DNA of 64,000 bases from Cinnamomum chago. Taxonomy: Eukaryota > Streptophyta > Magnoliopsida > Laurales > Lauraceae. Location: NCBI GenBank assembly GCA_038049695.1, contig CP142455.1, forward strand, positions 31,781,501-31,845,500, written 5' to 3'. Both the position numbers and the translations under genes were made by a program. Positions 53,601 through 62,700 of the stretch are shown here, piece by piece (the stretch's first letter is position 1; every line of letters starts with the position of its first letter). The notes under the pieces are model-generated. The model was not told the DNA's origin. It did no database searches and was given only the letters and a program-made list of their open reading frames with translations.

Positions 53601-56600
53601 ACCAAATCCACAGCAGGGATTTGGTGGAATCCAAGATGGATTCAACAGCCAAACTCACGCACAGAATTAATCACACAAATAATAATGGAACTCAATTCAA
53701 TTTGAATAATCAGAAGGTACTGATCCCTAAAGGGGATTCATATATTTATAAGAATAACTCTTTCCTACTATAATTCTCTTTCTAAAGACTCCTAATCAAA
53801 TAAGGAAACTAATCAAATTATCTAGCATGAATAAGAAATAACAATCTTAAGGATAGCAACTTCCCACGACCAGAATATTGTTCAATCTTCCCGTTAAGAT
53901 TTGTGGGCCATTGGTCTTTGGTAGTTTGGGCCTGATCTGAGCCCCAACCTGGATCCGGCCCATTAGCAGCAAGGAGAAAAAAAAGAGAGAGAGAGAGAGA
54001 GTGCAGGCCTAAGTCAGGTGGGCCCAATTCCAATCTGACCCATTCAGAGTGCCATTTGCCAACGTCGCTCAGTTTCAGCAATTGATCTTCAAAGAGCGAT
54101 ATCTTGATCATTTGTAATCTGATTAATGATCCGTCTTCACCTGCAAGTTCCGATCAGTGGGATCTACACATCTGGTTAGTCAAATTTTAATTTGGAAGAG
54201 CATTAAAATTTTATGTTCATTTTGCATCCAAAATCAAGATGAGAAACATTGGACCTTCAGATGAAATTCAAAGTTATTTATATCAATACACATATGGAAA
54301 TTGGTATTTTCAGAACAAGTTTTACTTTCATGAATTCCTCAATTTGAAGCAAAAGGAGTTGTCAGTTGATGAATATACTCGCCGATTTCGAAAACTGCAA
54401 CATCTATGTGCGTTGAATGAAAGTGCGTTGCATGATGTCACCCGTTTTATGAGAGGGTTAAACTCTGATATAGAGGAGAAAATGAAGTTTTGTCAAACTG
54501 TTCAAGAAGCATATAAAGAAGCTATCCGTGTTGAGCACATGCTTCAACACTCTCACATGCAACAATATAAATCTCAAGAAAGAAGGTCCTTGGAAAGAAG
54601 AAGAGCTCATGTTGTTGAAACACATTTTTCAGGAGAAGATAATCCTAAGCTTGTCATACATCGACTTCTCACCACAAATAAAATGGAAGAAGAAGAATGG
54701 AAACAACATACAAAATTCCAAACGCGTGTAAGGTGTGAAGGAAAGCTAGCTAATCTGGTTATTGATCGCAGCAGTGCGATAAACTTCGTTGCACAAGAAG
54801 TGATTGACAAGCTTCATTGGCCAACCGAGAAGCTCCTAAAGCCATATAGAGTTACATGGGCCAATGATGTAATCATTCCAGTAACTCATCGATGTTTGGT
54901 ATCTTTCAAGATTGGCAATTATGCAGATAATATTTGGTGTGATGTTATCAATATGAATATTACTCATATTCTTCTTGGAAGACCATGGCTTTTGGATATG
55001 AATGTACATACCGACGAAGAGAATAATATACATTCTTTTCTTTGGAAAGGACAACAGATCGAGCTCATTCCATTGCCATCACAAACACCTTCTCCATCTA
55101 CATCTTCACCTCCAATTAAAGTATCGAAGAGTGAGCAAAAGGAAGAAACAAATGCCGTGCTTGTGCCACAAGAGCTACAAACCATAATCAAAGACATCAA
55201 GGATGACATTGAACAACAAGATCAAGAAATTGATGATGTCACGACACTGTCAGATGAAATCGCATCGAACACTTTTGTTATAGAGCATATTTCAGAAGAG
55301 CCAGAAAACATAGGGACTACAATCATTGCTATGGATAGTGCTGATCAAAAGAGGCAAGAGGCAAATGAAAAAGGTAAAGCGCATGTTGAAGACATAGATC
55401 TAATGAGCAACAAGCCTAATCATTCAGTGGATCTACTAGCTATTCAGGAGACATCAATAGCACCACAAATTGTTGATATCCCACACATTGACTTCATCTT
55501 CGAGAATCAACAACGGATAATCAAAGATCAAGATCTGTTGGTACACATGCAACAATTGAAACATCTAATGGTTCGATCACAGATTCAAGAAAAATGCAAA
55601 CATCAAAAGAAGCAATACCTCCAATCTGCTTCTAATTGGAGGAAGAAATCATGTCGAATTCCCAAGCTTTTTGACACATATAAAGATCAAGAGCTTCGAA
55701 AGTTTGTACGCTTGATTTTTGACCCAGGTGGACATTTACAGAACTCGAGGTCGAGTTCTCTCAAAAGCGAGGGGAAACTGATGCAGGCCAGACCCATGGT
55801 CTGCCAACTATTTGGGCCCAGTCCACAAGCCCAATAGATCATTCATTTAGTTAGAGTTTTAATTAGTTAGGAGTCTTATTTAGAGAGTTGTGATTTATTT
55901 AGAAGTCATTAAAATTAGGAGTTTTATTTATTTGGATTATGACCAAGTTTAGTTTCCTTTATTGTTTAGGAAAGCAAAGTCTTATTAGGAAAGGGGATGT
56001 CCAACCCTTCTTATAAATATGTAATCCCTCCATAAGGAGAGTAGTTTTATCATTATTCAATAATAAAGATTGGTTGGTTTGTTTGGTTTTCTCTTATCTT
56101 CCATGGAAGAATGCCATTGAGTTCCGAGAGGAATTCGGCTAATTCCCTTCTGCGGAATTGGTCAACACTGGAATCCATCCAGGATTCGGCAAACTCTCTC
56201 GTAGGGCTTGTCTGCACCCATTTTATCACTATTTGCGGATCCAGGCTGCTTCACTGCCCGCCCCACATCTCCCCTCCGTTCTGCATTAGGTTGGATTGAT
56301 CATGGGAGTTCCCACGTGGTGGTAAGAAAGTTCCCTCTAACATAAGCTGTAAGAGGTACCTCTCAGCGTAAAGAAACGCTAACAACACATTGCTGGATTA
56401 ATGTGATAGTGAGTTTTGGATCTCCCAAGTTTTTATAATGGCTGATACCTTTGCCAATGTCCAACAGGTGGCAAATGTTCATAGTTCAAGTAATATAAAA
56501 TGAGGCATTCATAATCCAGTTTTAAATGAAGAACATTTGATTGGAGCCTACTTCCTCTCATTGACGCTTGGTTTCAGGTCCCTATCAATGATGCCACGAG

Positions 56601-56730
56601 TCAAACTCCTTGCAAGCTTGAGTTGCTTATGCTCAGAAGGATTTATTCTTCCCACCTCTGGATCCCATACAATGACAAGCTCATTTGTCGAAGTGACTGG
56701 AGAAGGTGAAAAGAAGTTAGCACCTGACTC
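27026..56730 (-). CDS. VPS34: Phosphatidylinositol 3-kinase VPS34 (class III), 12 exons, N-terminus outside window
   Basis: Twelve exons, from 56552-56730 down to 27026-27163, join in phase into 589 residues plus a TGA. This equals the length of the same C-terminal part of the ~814-residue Arabidopsis protein as I remember it. They cover the linker after C2, the helical domain (about 61-230) and the kinase domain (about 293-589). Visible motifs: [10 protein letters not shown] (338-347) with the ATP-binding Lys, GDRHLDN (445-451) of the catalytic loop, VDFG (463-466), and the conserved C-terminal helix ending HRWAQYWR. The enzyme makes PI3P on endosomes, vacuole and autophagosome membranes with VPS15 and ATG6. 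All listed exons are open. Introns range from 86 bp to more than 7 kb and are full of transposons. One intron is GC-AG. The C2-domain exons must lie beyond 64000, or were missed between 56731 and 64000. Confidence 0.95.
27505..27970. mobile_element. Fold-back (MITE-like) element in the last VPS34 intron
   Basis: The two halves are inverted copies with moderate divergence. GGATGAAGGGGTTAGGGG near 27598 pairs with the complement of CTCTAACTCCTTCATCC near 27858. TTTGATATCT pairs with AGATATCAAA, and CCCATGATCTGTGGGG pairs with CCCCACATATCATGGG. The outer ends also pair (TTTGCACCCATCC with ATTCGTGCAAA). The loop lies near 27745. No coding capacity and no clear target duplication. Confidence 0.75.
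28041..29182. other. Intron DNA, nothing recognised
   Basis: AT-rich, with no repeat ends or coding signal. Confidence 0.4.
29193..31800 (+). mobile_element. RTE-clade LINE, 5'-truncated, inside the last VPS34 intron (antisense)
   Basis: Apurinic endonuclease block near 29260-29580: [40 protein letters not shown]. Reverse transcriptase about 30300-31020: [51 protein letters not shown], and FIDD at the catalytic position where FADD is usual. The C-terminal block [19 protein letters not shown] follows. The 3' end is the plant RTE signature ending in a GAT repeat. Stops and frameshifts disrupt it throughout. A 10-bp direct repeat, TATTATTAAC, flanks it (29183-29192 and 31801-31810), though the right copy overlaps the simple-repeat tail. 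Confidence 0.9.
32595..32629. repeat. (GA)n microsatellite next to a VPS34 splice donor
   Basis: 35 bp of GA on the plus strand, CT in the transcript, starting four bases into the last intron. Confidence 0.95.
32633..32780 (-). CDS. VPS34: VPS34 exon: kinase C-lobe
   Basis: Encodes [19 protein letters not shown] to [11 protein letters not shown]. The donor is GTGCTC, followed at once by a long CT repeat, so it is weaker than the other donors. Confidence 0.95.
34309..34463. mobile_element. Fold-back MITE-like element in a VPS34 intron
   Basis: Left arm CAGCCCACCTATTAGAAATC near 34310 pairs with right arm TTTTTAATAGGCGGGCCT ending near 34463. GGGCCTTGGC pairs with GCCAAGGCCC in the centre. 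It is a compact, diverged hairpin without coding sequence. A related right-arm sequence appears near 40510-40560. Confidence 0.65.
34718..34901. mobile_element. Near-palindromic MITE flanked by TA repeats
   Basis: 184 bp that fold almost completely on themselves: TATTCAAGTGAGGAATTCCC at the left pairs with the complement of GGGAATCCCTTACTTGAATA at the right; GTGGTGAGGGACTCCC pairs with GGGAGTCCCTCACCAC; GGTTTCAAGTACAAAAGGG pairs with CCCTTTTGTACTTGAAACC. It sits between TA runs, as Stowaway/Tc1-mariner MITEs do with TA target sites. Confidence 0.8.
35593..35736 (-). CDS. VPS34: VPS34 exon: catalytic loop and DFG motif
   Basis: Encodes [20 protein letters not shown] to MVEAMGGAE. It contains the catalytic HLDN and the metal-binding DFG, both intact. 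Donor GTTAGT. Confidence 0.97.
35879..35921. repeat. Perfect 21-bp-arm palindrome in a VPS34 intron
   Basis: AGGCCATGGAATGGGACTGG and its exact complement are separated by a tiny loop centred on 35900; pairing continues imperfectly for several bases outward. Confidence 0.9.
36575..36729 (-). CDS. VPS34: VPS34 exon: kinase C-lobe up to catalytic loop
   Basis: Encodes [20 protein letters not shown] to [11 protein letters not shown], plus two bases of the catalytic-loop Arg. Donor GTAATG. Confidence 0.96.
37544..37681 (-). CDS. VPS34: VPS34 exon: kinase domain hinge region
   Basis: Encodes [19 protein letters not shown] to [10 protein letters not shown]. Donor GTAAAT. Confidence 0.96.
38786..39515 (+). 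mobile_element. RTE-clade LINE 3' fragment, split by a small insertion
   Basis: Begins at the C-terminal block ([34 protein letters not shown]), resumes with [19 protein letters not shown] and [15 protein letters not shown], and ends with the ATG-rich RTE tail near 39515. A 126-bp piece at 38896-39021 interrupts it; leaving the piece and one duplication out restores the family's DR-x-PTRLKG order. The fragment has other frame breaks. Confidence 0.85.
38896..39021. mobile_element. 126-bp insertion with 8-bp target duplication inside the RTE fragment
   Basis: ATCGGCAC occurs at 38888-38895 and again at 39022-39029. The inserted DNA has no coding capacity and no obvious inverted ends. A related sequence lies at 24540-24615. 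An 8-bp duplication fits hAT-type integration. Confidence 0.7.
42178..42348 (-). CDS. VPS34: VPS34 exon: kinase N-lobe with ATP-binding lysine
   Basis: Encodes [20 protein letters not shown] to [12 protein letters not shown]. The FKKGDD motif carries the conserved Lys. Donor GTATCT. Confidence 0.96.
42477..42671 (-). CDS. VPS34: VPS34 exon: helical-to-kinase linker
   Basis: Encodes [20 protein letters not shown] to [14 protein letters not shown]. The acceptor is the CAG after TTTCAAA; donor GTATTC. Confidence 0.95.
43520..44080 (+). mobile_element. L1-type LINE 3' remnant (zf-RVT end and RNase H)
   Basis: Reads [14 protein letters not shown], then [33 protein letters not shown] and [17 protein letters not shown]. 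These are the RNase H-like blocks of plant L1 ORF2, in order but in different frames. Confidence 0.75.
48490..48735. repeat. Member of the 27.5-kb fold-back family
   Basis: GGATCATCATCCTAACC, the CAGCCCACAAG word, TCCATTTGGATGGGC and CGGATCATAAGGTGGGC follow the order seen at 27870-28035. Only one arm is clear. Confidence 0.5.
49114..49235 (-). CDS. VPS34: VPS34 exon: helical domain end
   Basis: Encodes [20 protein letters not shown] to [10 protein letters not shown]. Donor GTATGG. Confidence 0.94.
49617..49752 (-). CDS. VPS34: VPS34 exon: helical domain
   Basis: Encodes [17 protein letters not shown] to SHFLVQR plus one base. A donor GTATGT was chosen over the nearer GTTGTA because it restores [12 protein letters not shown], which fits the family. 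Confidence 0.92.
50880..51280 (+). mobile_element. Short L1-type LINE RNase H remnant
   Basis: [31 protein letters not shown] and NKVEIEAM match the start of the RNase H-like domain of plant L1 ORF2. The fragment stops there. Confidence 0.55.
52061..52156 (-). CDS. VPS34: VPS34 exon: helical domain, followed by a GC donor
   Basis: Encodes [16 protein letters not shown] to SPVFESEE. The exon ends GAG and the intron begins GCAAGT. The next exon starts in phase with VRAYAVSV, so the junction must be here. Confidence 0.93.
52243..52390 (-). CDS. VPS34: VPS34 exon: helical domain start
   Basis: Encodes [18 protein letters not shown] to [10 protein letters not shown]. Donor GTCATT. It is separated from the next exon by an 86-bp intron. 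Confidence 0.95.
52391..56551. other. VPS34 intron with LTR-element relics
   Basis: 4161 bp. Its right half is filled by LTR retrotransposon relics (see 53100-56400). The left part, 52391-53100, is AT-rich with nothing recognised. Confidence 0.85.
53100..56400 (+). mobile_element. LTR retrotransposon relics with a gag-protease-only gypsy-type unit
   Basis: A gag-protease region lies at about 54240-55840: a retrotransposon gag block ([18 protein letters not shown]) and a retroviral-type aspartyl protease block with degenerate active site ([24 protein letters not shown]). No reverse transcriptase or integrase follows. A purine tract and a probable 3' LTR (about 55780-56390, with a TATAAA and AATAAA-bearing segment near 56010-56065) come next. 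Two other LTR-like segments precede the unit: about 53100-53585 in plus orientation and about 53590-54130 in minus orientation. They are diverged from each other, so the block is probably a nest of old, broken, partly non-autonomous elements. Confidence 0.6.
56552..56730 (-). CDS. VPS34: VPS34 exon: linker before helical domain (first visible exon)
   Basis: Encodes [11 protein letters not shown] through [17 protein letters not shown] and two bases of the next Lys codon. Acceptor CAG, donor GTAGGC. Confidence 0.93.
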
Positions 56731-57109
56731 CTGCACAGTGGGTCATAGAAGTTATAATCGTAATCGCAAAATATACCAGCAAATTACTACAAAATATCAT
56801 CACATATATGATAAAGATACTTAAGATGGACCTTTCATACATTGATCTTAACAAATAATAGGAAAATGTATAGAAAACAAAAATATTTATGCATTTATCC
56901 TCAACTGACTGACTTGGAGTAAGGATTGAAAACTTCATCTGTCATTAAAATTATCATCATCCTAACAATAAAAAAAAAGGGCAGAAACCACAAACTTAGC
57001 AGTTGCAGAACCTTTTTTATTTTATTTTTCTTCATACGGTAAATATAAAATAAAAGGAAAAACACAACATACAAAGGAAGAAAAGAGAAGAATTAAAAGA
57101 GTCAAGGGT

Positions 57110-58000
57110 AGAAGAGCATTACACCCAACACCTGAAACTATAAAGAACAAATGAAACAAACAGAAGACAGAGCTCTACACTGCGGGAACACTAATGAAAC
57201 CATGAGAAACTGCTCCTTCGTTAGCTAACAAATAAGCCAATTTGTTTGCCAATCTAAAAACATGTCGAAAAACCACTCTTCTGGATAAGACAACAGCATG
57301 ATCTCATTAAGATAGAACTAGAACTTCACCTGTTCTCTTTTCTAGCCAGTAACCCACAAAATAGTATTAGATGAGTTGCTCTCAACTATTAAGAAATCAT
57401 GAGGGCGAACATATCCTCAAATCTTCTAAAGTAGCCAACAACTCTGCTTCATTGGAGTCCTTTGCTCCAACAAACTAAGGAAAAAAAAATACCTGGCCAT
57501 TAAATTTATAATTGCAAAGAAGACCTCCAATTCCAGTTGGATTTGGCTTTCCTCTAGTTGCCCATCCACATTTAAAACTGCCTTCTGGAGGAGGAACCCA
57601 CAAAACTATCTTCCTTAGGAGGACAAACCAAACAAGCCTCCCAATTGTGCATAACAGATCCAATTTAAGGCTCACAAATTCTTTTCTTAGCTATTCTCAC
57701 ATTCACCCTATTGGTAATCTCCTCTGTCAATGCTACTTATGGTTTACAGATCCTATTATTTCTTTCTTTCCATATTGTCCATAAAATAGCAGAAGTATTA
57801 AGCTACCAAAGCACCCACCCACATCCATAAAAGGACCCGCTCACCAAGCTTCAACTAAATAATTAACGAGCCAGGATGCACGACTCACATCTTTTGAAGA
57901 TAGCTCCAAATATCAAAGGATGCCTAACATTGAAGAAAGAGACGATTGATCCACTCTCTCTCATTTCCACACATACAACAGGTATTTGTAATATCAGATG
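57110..58000 (-). mobile_element. L1-type LINE 3' remnant (zf-RVT and RNase H), sense to VPS34
   Basis: On the minus strand: CCMCGNEREW (zf-RVT) near 57960, NNRIC near 57770, then WVPPPEGSFKCGWATRGKP, GIGGLLCNYKFNGQVFFFP, AKDSNEAELLATLE and ANKLAYLLANEGAVSHG, ending near 57170. Frames are broken. It lies in the large intron upstream of the first visible VPS34 exon. Confidence 0.75.
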
Positions 58001-58324
58001 AAAAAATGCACCTTCTTTATATTATAAGGAAGGACAAAAAAATTGGGAAATCTGTGGTCATTTGTGTACCAAGTTATCTGTATTTAAAAGAAAAGGATTA
58101 GAGTATAATTAGGGTAGGTAACCACACTAGCCTAATCACAAAAGATTACAACCACCTTAATGATACTACATTTACAAAAGCCTTACCTGAATATAAAACA
58201 GTTTTATAGGTTGCTTGACCCACTGGTCCACAGGCCCGTGATACAGTTCCACAAGGCCCATTGGACCCGTGGTCCATTTGGCTGCCTGGTTCACTTGCAT
58301 TAACTATCAGCAGTCGTCGTATGC

Positions 58325-58356
<32 letters not shown>
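58325..58356. repeat. Compound (TA)n(GA)n microsatellite
   Basis: TA then GA dinucleotides, about 32 bp. Confidence 0.9.
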
Positions 58357-58479
58357 TCCTCAATGTAGTTGCAGAACTATTACAATAATTACCTCTCTAT
58401 TAAGTACCTTTTCCTAAATGCTTTAGCTAGCAAGCTGCATTGAGGAAATGTGCAACTCCTTTTTGCTTAGGAAATGCAA

Positions 58480-58860
58480 TGTTGGACAAAAATCTCCTCA
58501 GCCAAACAATCTAAAAATATTTGAAGTCTGAAATTGGCCAATAAATGGTCCCAAATATTGGCCAAGTGCCAACACACACACCACCCCCACCCCACCCCCA
58601 CCTCCCACACAAGAGACCTATTTGGCCGAGTCTTGTGATTTTTGGGCCCTAAGGCTTTAACTTTCCAAAAAAAAATTTCTCCAGGAAAAAAGTCGTGAGA
58701 CTATTATGGATATTTTTCACTGATTCTAGAACATCAAAACCACTTCTTTTTACTATTGTAATCTTGATATACATTGTTACAATGTTCTCTATCAGGTTAA
58801 GCTTTTAGAGTAAGTGGTTGTCAACATGGTATCAGAGCGGGAGTTCGAGTGTTAGAATCC
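58480..58860 (+). mobile_element. Probable LTR and primer site of another element, cut by the gypsy insertion
   Basis: A 347-bp stretch with TGTTGG...CAACA ends (58480-58826) is followed at once by TGGTATCAGAGC, the Met-tRNA type primer site. Thirty-four bases later the gypsy 5' LTR starts. Only this left end is in the window. Confidence 0.5.
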
Positions 58861-59797
58861 TGTCACGACCCAAATTCCGGGGCCCTGTCGGATATCCGGA
58901 TCGTGATTAAATGTCTGTGATCAATTAATGGTGATTAATTTCTTAAATTGCGATTAATTAATGTTATGTTTGTAATATTGTGTGGGCCACGCTTATACCA
59001 CTCAATACCAGTGATAATGAAGAGTGGGGCAGCAATTAGCGAAGTGCACATAGGTTGGGTCCACACTACTATTGTATAAATTAATAGTAATAAATTCTGG
59101 TTGCTATGTGATCGTGAAATTGTGCACTTGGTTCCAGAAGTGGGATGTTGGACTTAGTGTCCGAGCCGTTGTAGTGGCTGGTCCTTAGTGGACGTGTCTA
59201 ATGAGACAGGGTCATGGTGACCGGTATACATGTATACGATGGGCCTTTAAGGCGTGATAATGTGCATGGGCACGGATATGTATATGGATGTGGTAATGTG
59301 CATGGGCACGGATATGTATATGGATGTACTTTTGATGGCATTTAATATATTGATTCAAATATGTTGATCATGTGATATTAAGTTTTATGTTGTTTATGTA
59401 ATTAGGAAAATTCATTCACCAGTAATACTGATGTTGTGTTGCCCCCTTCAAGTAATCTTACTGCGGGTGGGACAAGTCAAGATTGCGTTCAGCACATAGA
59501 TTTTGGCATGCGTGGCTGAAGGGAGAGAACGAGAAATATTTAAATAATTGATAGAAGGATTAGCTTTTGTTTAGAAATTTATTTAATATTTAGAACATTA
59601 TTAATTTGTGTCGGAACATAGGGATTTGGATTATTCAGATATGATTGATATTGTTTGACTTTTATAAATTAATTGGAATTATAGTTTGATTTAAATGTCA
59701 AATCTCTTATGTGAATTATTTGATGAATGAATGGTAAACATTGTCAAGTTATCACGATCCGGATATCCGACAGGACCCCGGAATTTGGGTCGTGACA
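58861..59797 (+). repeat. 5' LTR of the gypsy element with 46-bp inverted ends
   Basis: 937 bp. The first 46 bases and the reverse complement of the last 46 differ at one position by eye. The LTR also holds two copies of a 36-bp direct repeat at 59258-59329. Confidence 0.9.
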
Positions 59798-62700
59798 AAG
59801 TGGTATCAGAGCATAAGGTTTTAGGCAATTAAAAGAATTAGCAACCCATAGGTCACGTGGTGAGGACGTTGGGGTTGTCAGTTGTAGAGATTAAGTAAAG
59901 TATACTGTTAATGATCTTTTAGCTCACAAATTCTTCCTTCCGCAGAAGGAATAAGACGATGGACAATGTTACTGGGAATGAGAATGCGAACAACAATGTT
60001 CGACCAAACAGTGGAACTATGGAGATGCCGGAGTACGCTCGGCAAATGTTTGAAAGCTTTATGAAGGTGTATGCATAGGTTCAAGAGCAGATCTCCGCTA
60101 TTTATCACTATCAAAGTGAGAATGGTGAGGGACAGAGTAATAACAGAGATGGTTCGGGTGAAGGTAACTTCAATGGGGGCAAGAATCGTGAAAGAGATAC
60201 TTTATATAAAAGATTCAATGAATTTCGCCCCAAAAGCTTTGAAGTAACAACTAATCCCTGGGATGCAAATAAATGGGCAGAACACATGGAGGGAATCTTT
60301 GAAGTTATGGGATGTACAGAACATCAAAAAGCCTTACTTGCAGCATTTAAATTAGAAGGTGATGCGAAGGAATGGTGGAAGGCAGCCAAGAGGTCATTCA
60401 ATGGGCAAGAAACAGAGATCACTTGGGCCTTCTTCAAATGGGAATTTATCAAGAAGTTTATACCAGATCATATTAGGGCGCAAGAGAAAAGAGACTGTGA
60501 AACTTTGGTGCGAGGAAATTTGACGGTAGCCAAGTACGCTCTTAAGTTTACAAAACTGTCACATTTTGCTGAAACATTAGTGGCTACAGAAGAAGAAAAG
60601 ATGGAACGATTTGTGAACAGTCTTAGACCAGACATTAAAAAGGACGTGAAGTTGCATGAACCAAAGACTTATGCTGAAGCTTTAAGAAAAGCTTTCGTCT
60701 CAGAAGAGGCCATTGATGATATAAAGAGGCAAACTCAAATGACATCCAGTGAAGGAAAAACAGATAACTCCAAGCACCAGTTCCCCAATAAGAAACAGAA
60801 AACTGGAACCAAGACGGTCTGCAATCATTGCGGGCGATCACATGAAACAAATCAATGCCGGAAAAGATCTGGAGTGTGCTTTGGGTGTGGAAAAGGAGGT
60901 CATAAGGTAAAAGATTGTCCACAGGACAGGGAGAGAAATCAGACCAAACGGAAAGGTGGATGTTACAGTTGTGGTCAGGAAGGGCACCAAGTTAAAGACT
61001 GCCCCAGTAAGCAAGGAAGGAATCAAATCCAGACACGAGGACAAGCACCTCCGCAAAATCAACAGGGTCGAGAGTGTCCACAAAACCAGCGTTCTTATCA
61101 GAACCAGACACATCAGCCCCGTGGAAATCAGCAAAACCCACCCCAAGGACAGCATTACAACCTTGGCAGGAATAACCAAGGAGGGAATCAGACGGGACAG
61201 CAGCAGAACGGAAGACTCTTTGCCATGACTCACCATGATGCGGAAACAGCCAACCATGTAGTCGAGGGTATGGTTTTAATTTCCAATTATGAAGCTAGTA
61301 CTTTATTTGATTCTGGTTCAACTCATTCTTTCATCTCGCATGCTTTTGCTGCCAAGATATAAAATTCCCCCTCAATTTTTACTAATGCATTAGTGGTGTC
61401 TACACCCACGGGTGAGCAAATATGTACTAGGACCATATTTTATGATTGCATGATAGCGATTGGGCAAGCCCTGATGCGGGCTGACCTGCTATTGTTACGT
61501 ATGAACGACTTTGATGTTATTCTGGGAATGGACTGGCTTACTAGGTATCGGGCTATTTTAGACTGCTTTAACAAAGTAGTTCGGTTTAATCTAGAGAGAT
61601 TTACTCATGTTAGTTTGGTGGGAAAAAGGAGTGGTGGGAAAAATGAGACCTGTTCGGTCAATGGTTATTTCAGCCATCAAAGCTGGTGAGTTACTGAGGA
61701 ATGGGTGCAAAGGCATTTTAGCCTTCATTTCGGAGGATAAACCAAAACTAAGTATAGAAGATATTCCCGTTGTTAAGGAATTCCCTCACGTATTTCTGGA
61801 TGACTTGCCTGGATTGCCCCCACTTCGGGAGGTCGATTTTACTATTGAAATAATGCCGGGTACGGGCCCAATTTCTAAGGCACCCTATTGAATGGCTCCT
61901 GCGGAATTGAAGGAACTCAAGGATCAATTGGAGGAACTATTGGACAAAGGATTCATCAGGCCTAGTGTGTCCCCATGGGGAGCACCGGTGTTGTTCGTAA
62001 AGACGAAGGATGGAATCTTGAGAATGTGTATTGATTATAGACAGTTAAATCAAGTGACTATTAAGAACAAGTACCCTCTACCCCGCATTGATGAATTGTT
62101 TAATCAATTGCAAGGAGCGAAATACTTTTTCAAGATTGATCTAAGGTCCAGCTACCGTCAGCTACGAGTAAGGGAGGAAGACATTCCCAAGACGGCGTTT
62201 CAGACGCGGTATGGTCATTACGAGTTTCTAGTCATGCCTTTCGGATTGACCAATGCGCCAGCCACCTTCTTGGCATTGATGAACCAAGTTTTTCAACCGC
62301 ATCTGGATAAATTTGTTGTGGTATTTATTGATGATATCCTCATCTACTCTAAGGAAAGGCAAGAACATGGCGAACATTTGCGTACCTCCTTGCAGCTGTT
62401 GAAGGACAACCAGCTTTATGCCAAGTTGAGCAAGTGTGATTTCTGGTCAGAACAAGTAACCTTTTTGGGGCACATTATTTCCGGAGACGGATTATCTGTA
62501 GACTCTACCAAAATAGAAGCGGTTATGAATTGGAAGCGACCTGCAAATGTTTCAGAAGTTCGAAGTTTCTTAGGCCTGGCGGGTTATTATCAAAGGTTCG
62601 TACAAGGATTTTCTACGATTGCTGGACCATTAACCAGACTCACAAGGATGTTCCATTCACTTGGGACGAGAAATGTGAGGATAGCTTCAGAACATTGAAA

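Noticed and set aside
58829-58845. TGGTATCAGAGC-type sequences as tRNA genes
   Set aside because: They are primer-binding sites next to LTR ends; no cloverleaf can be drawn around them.
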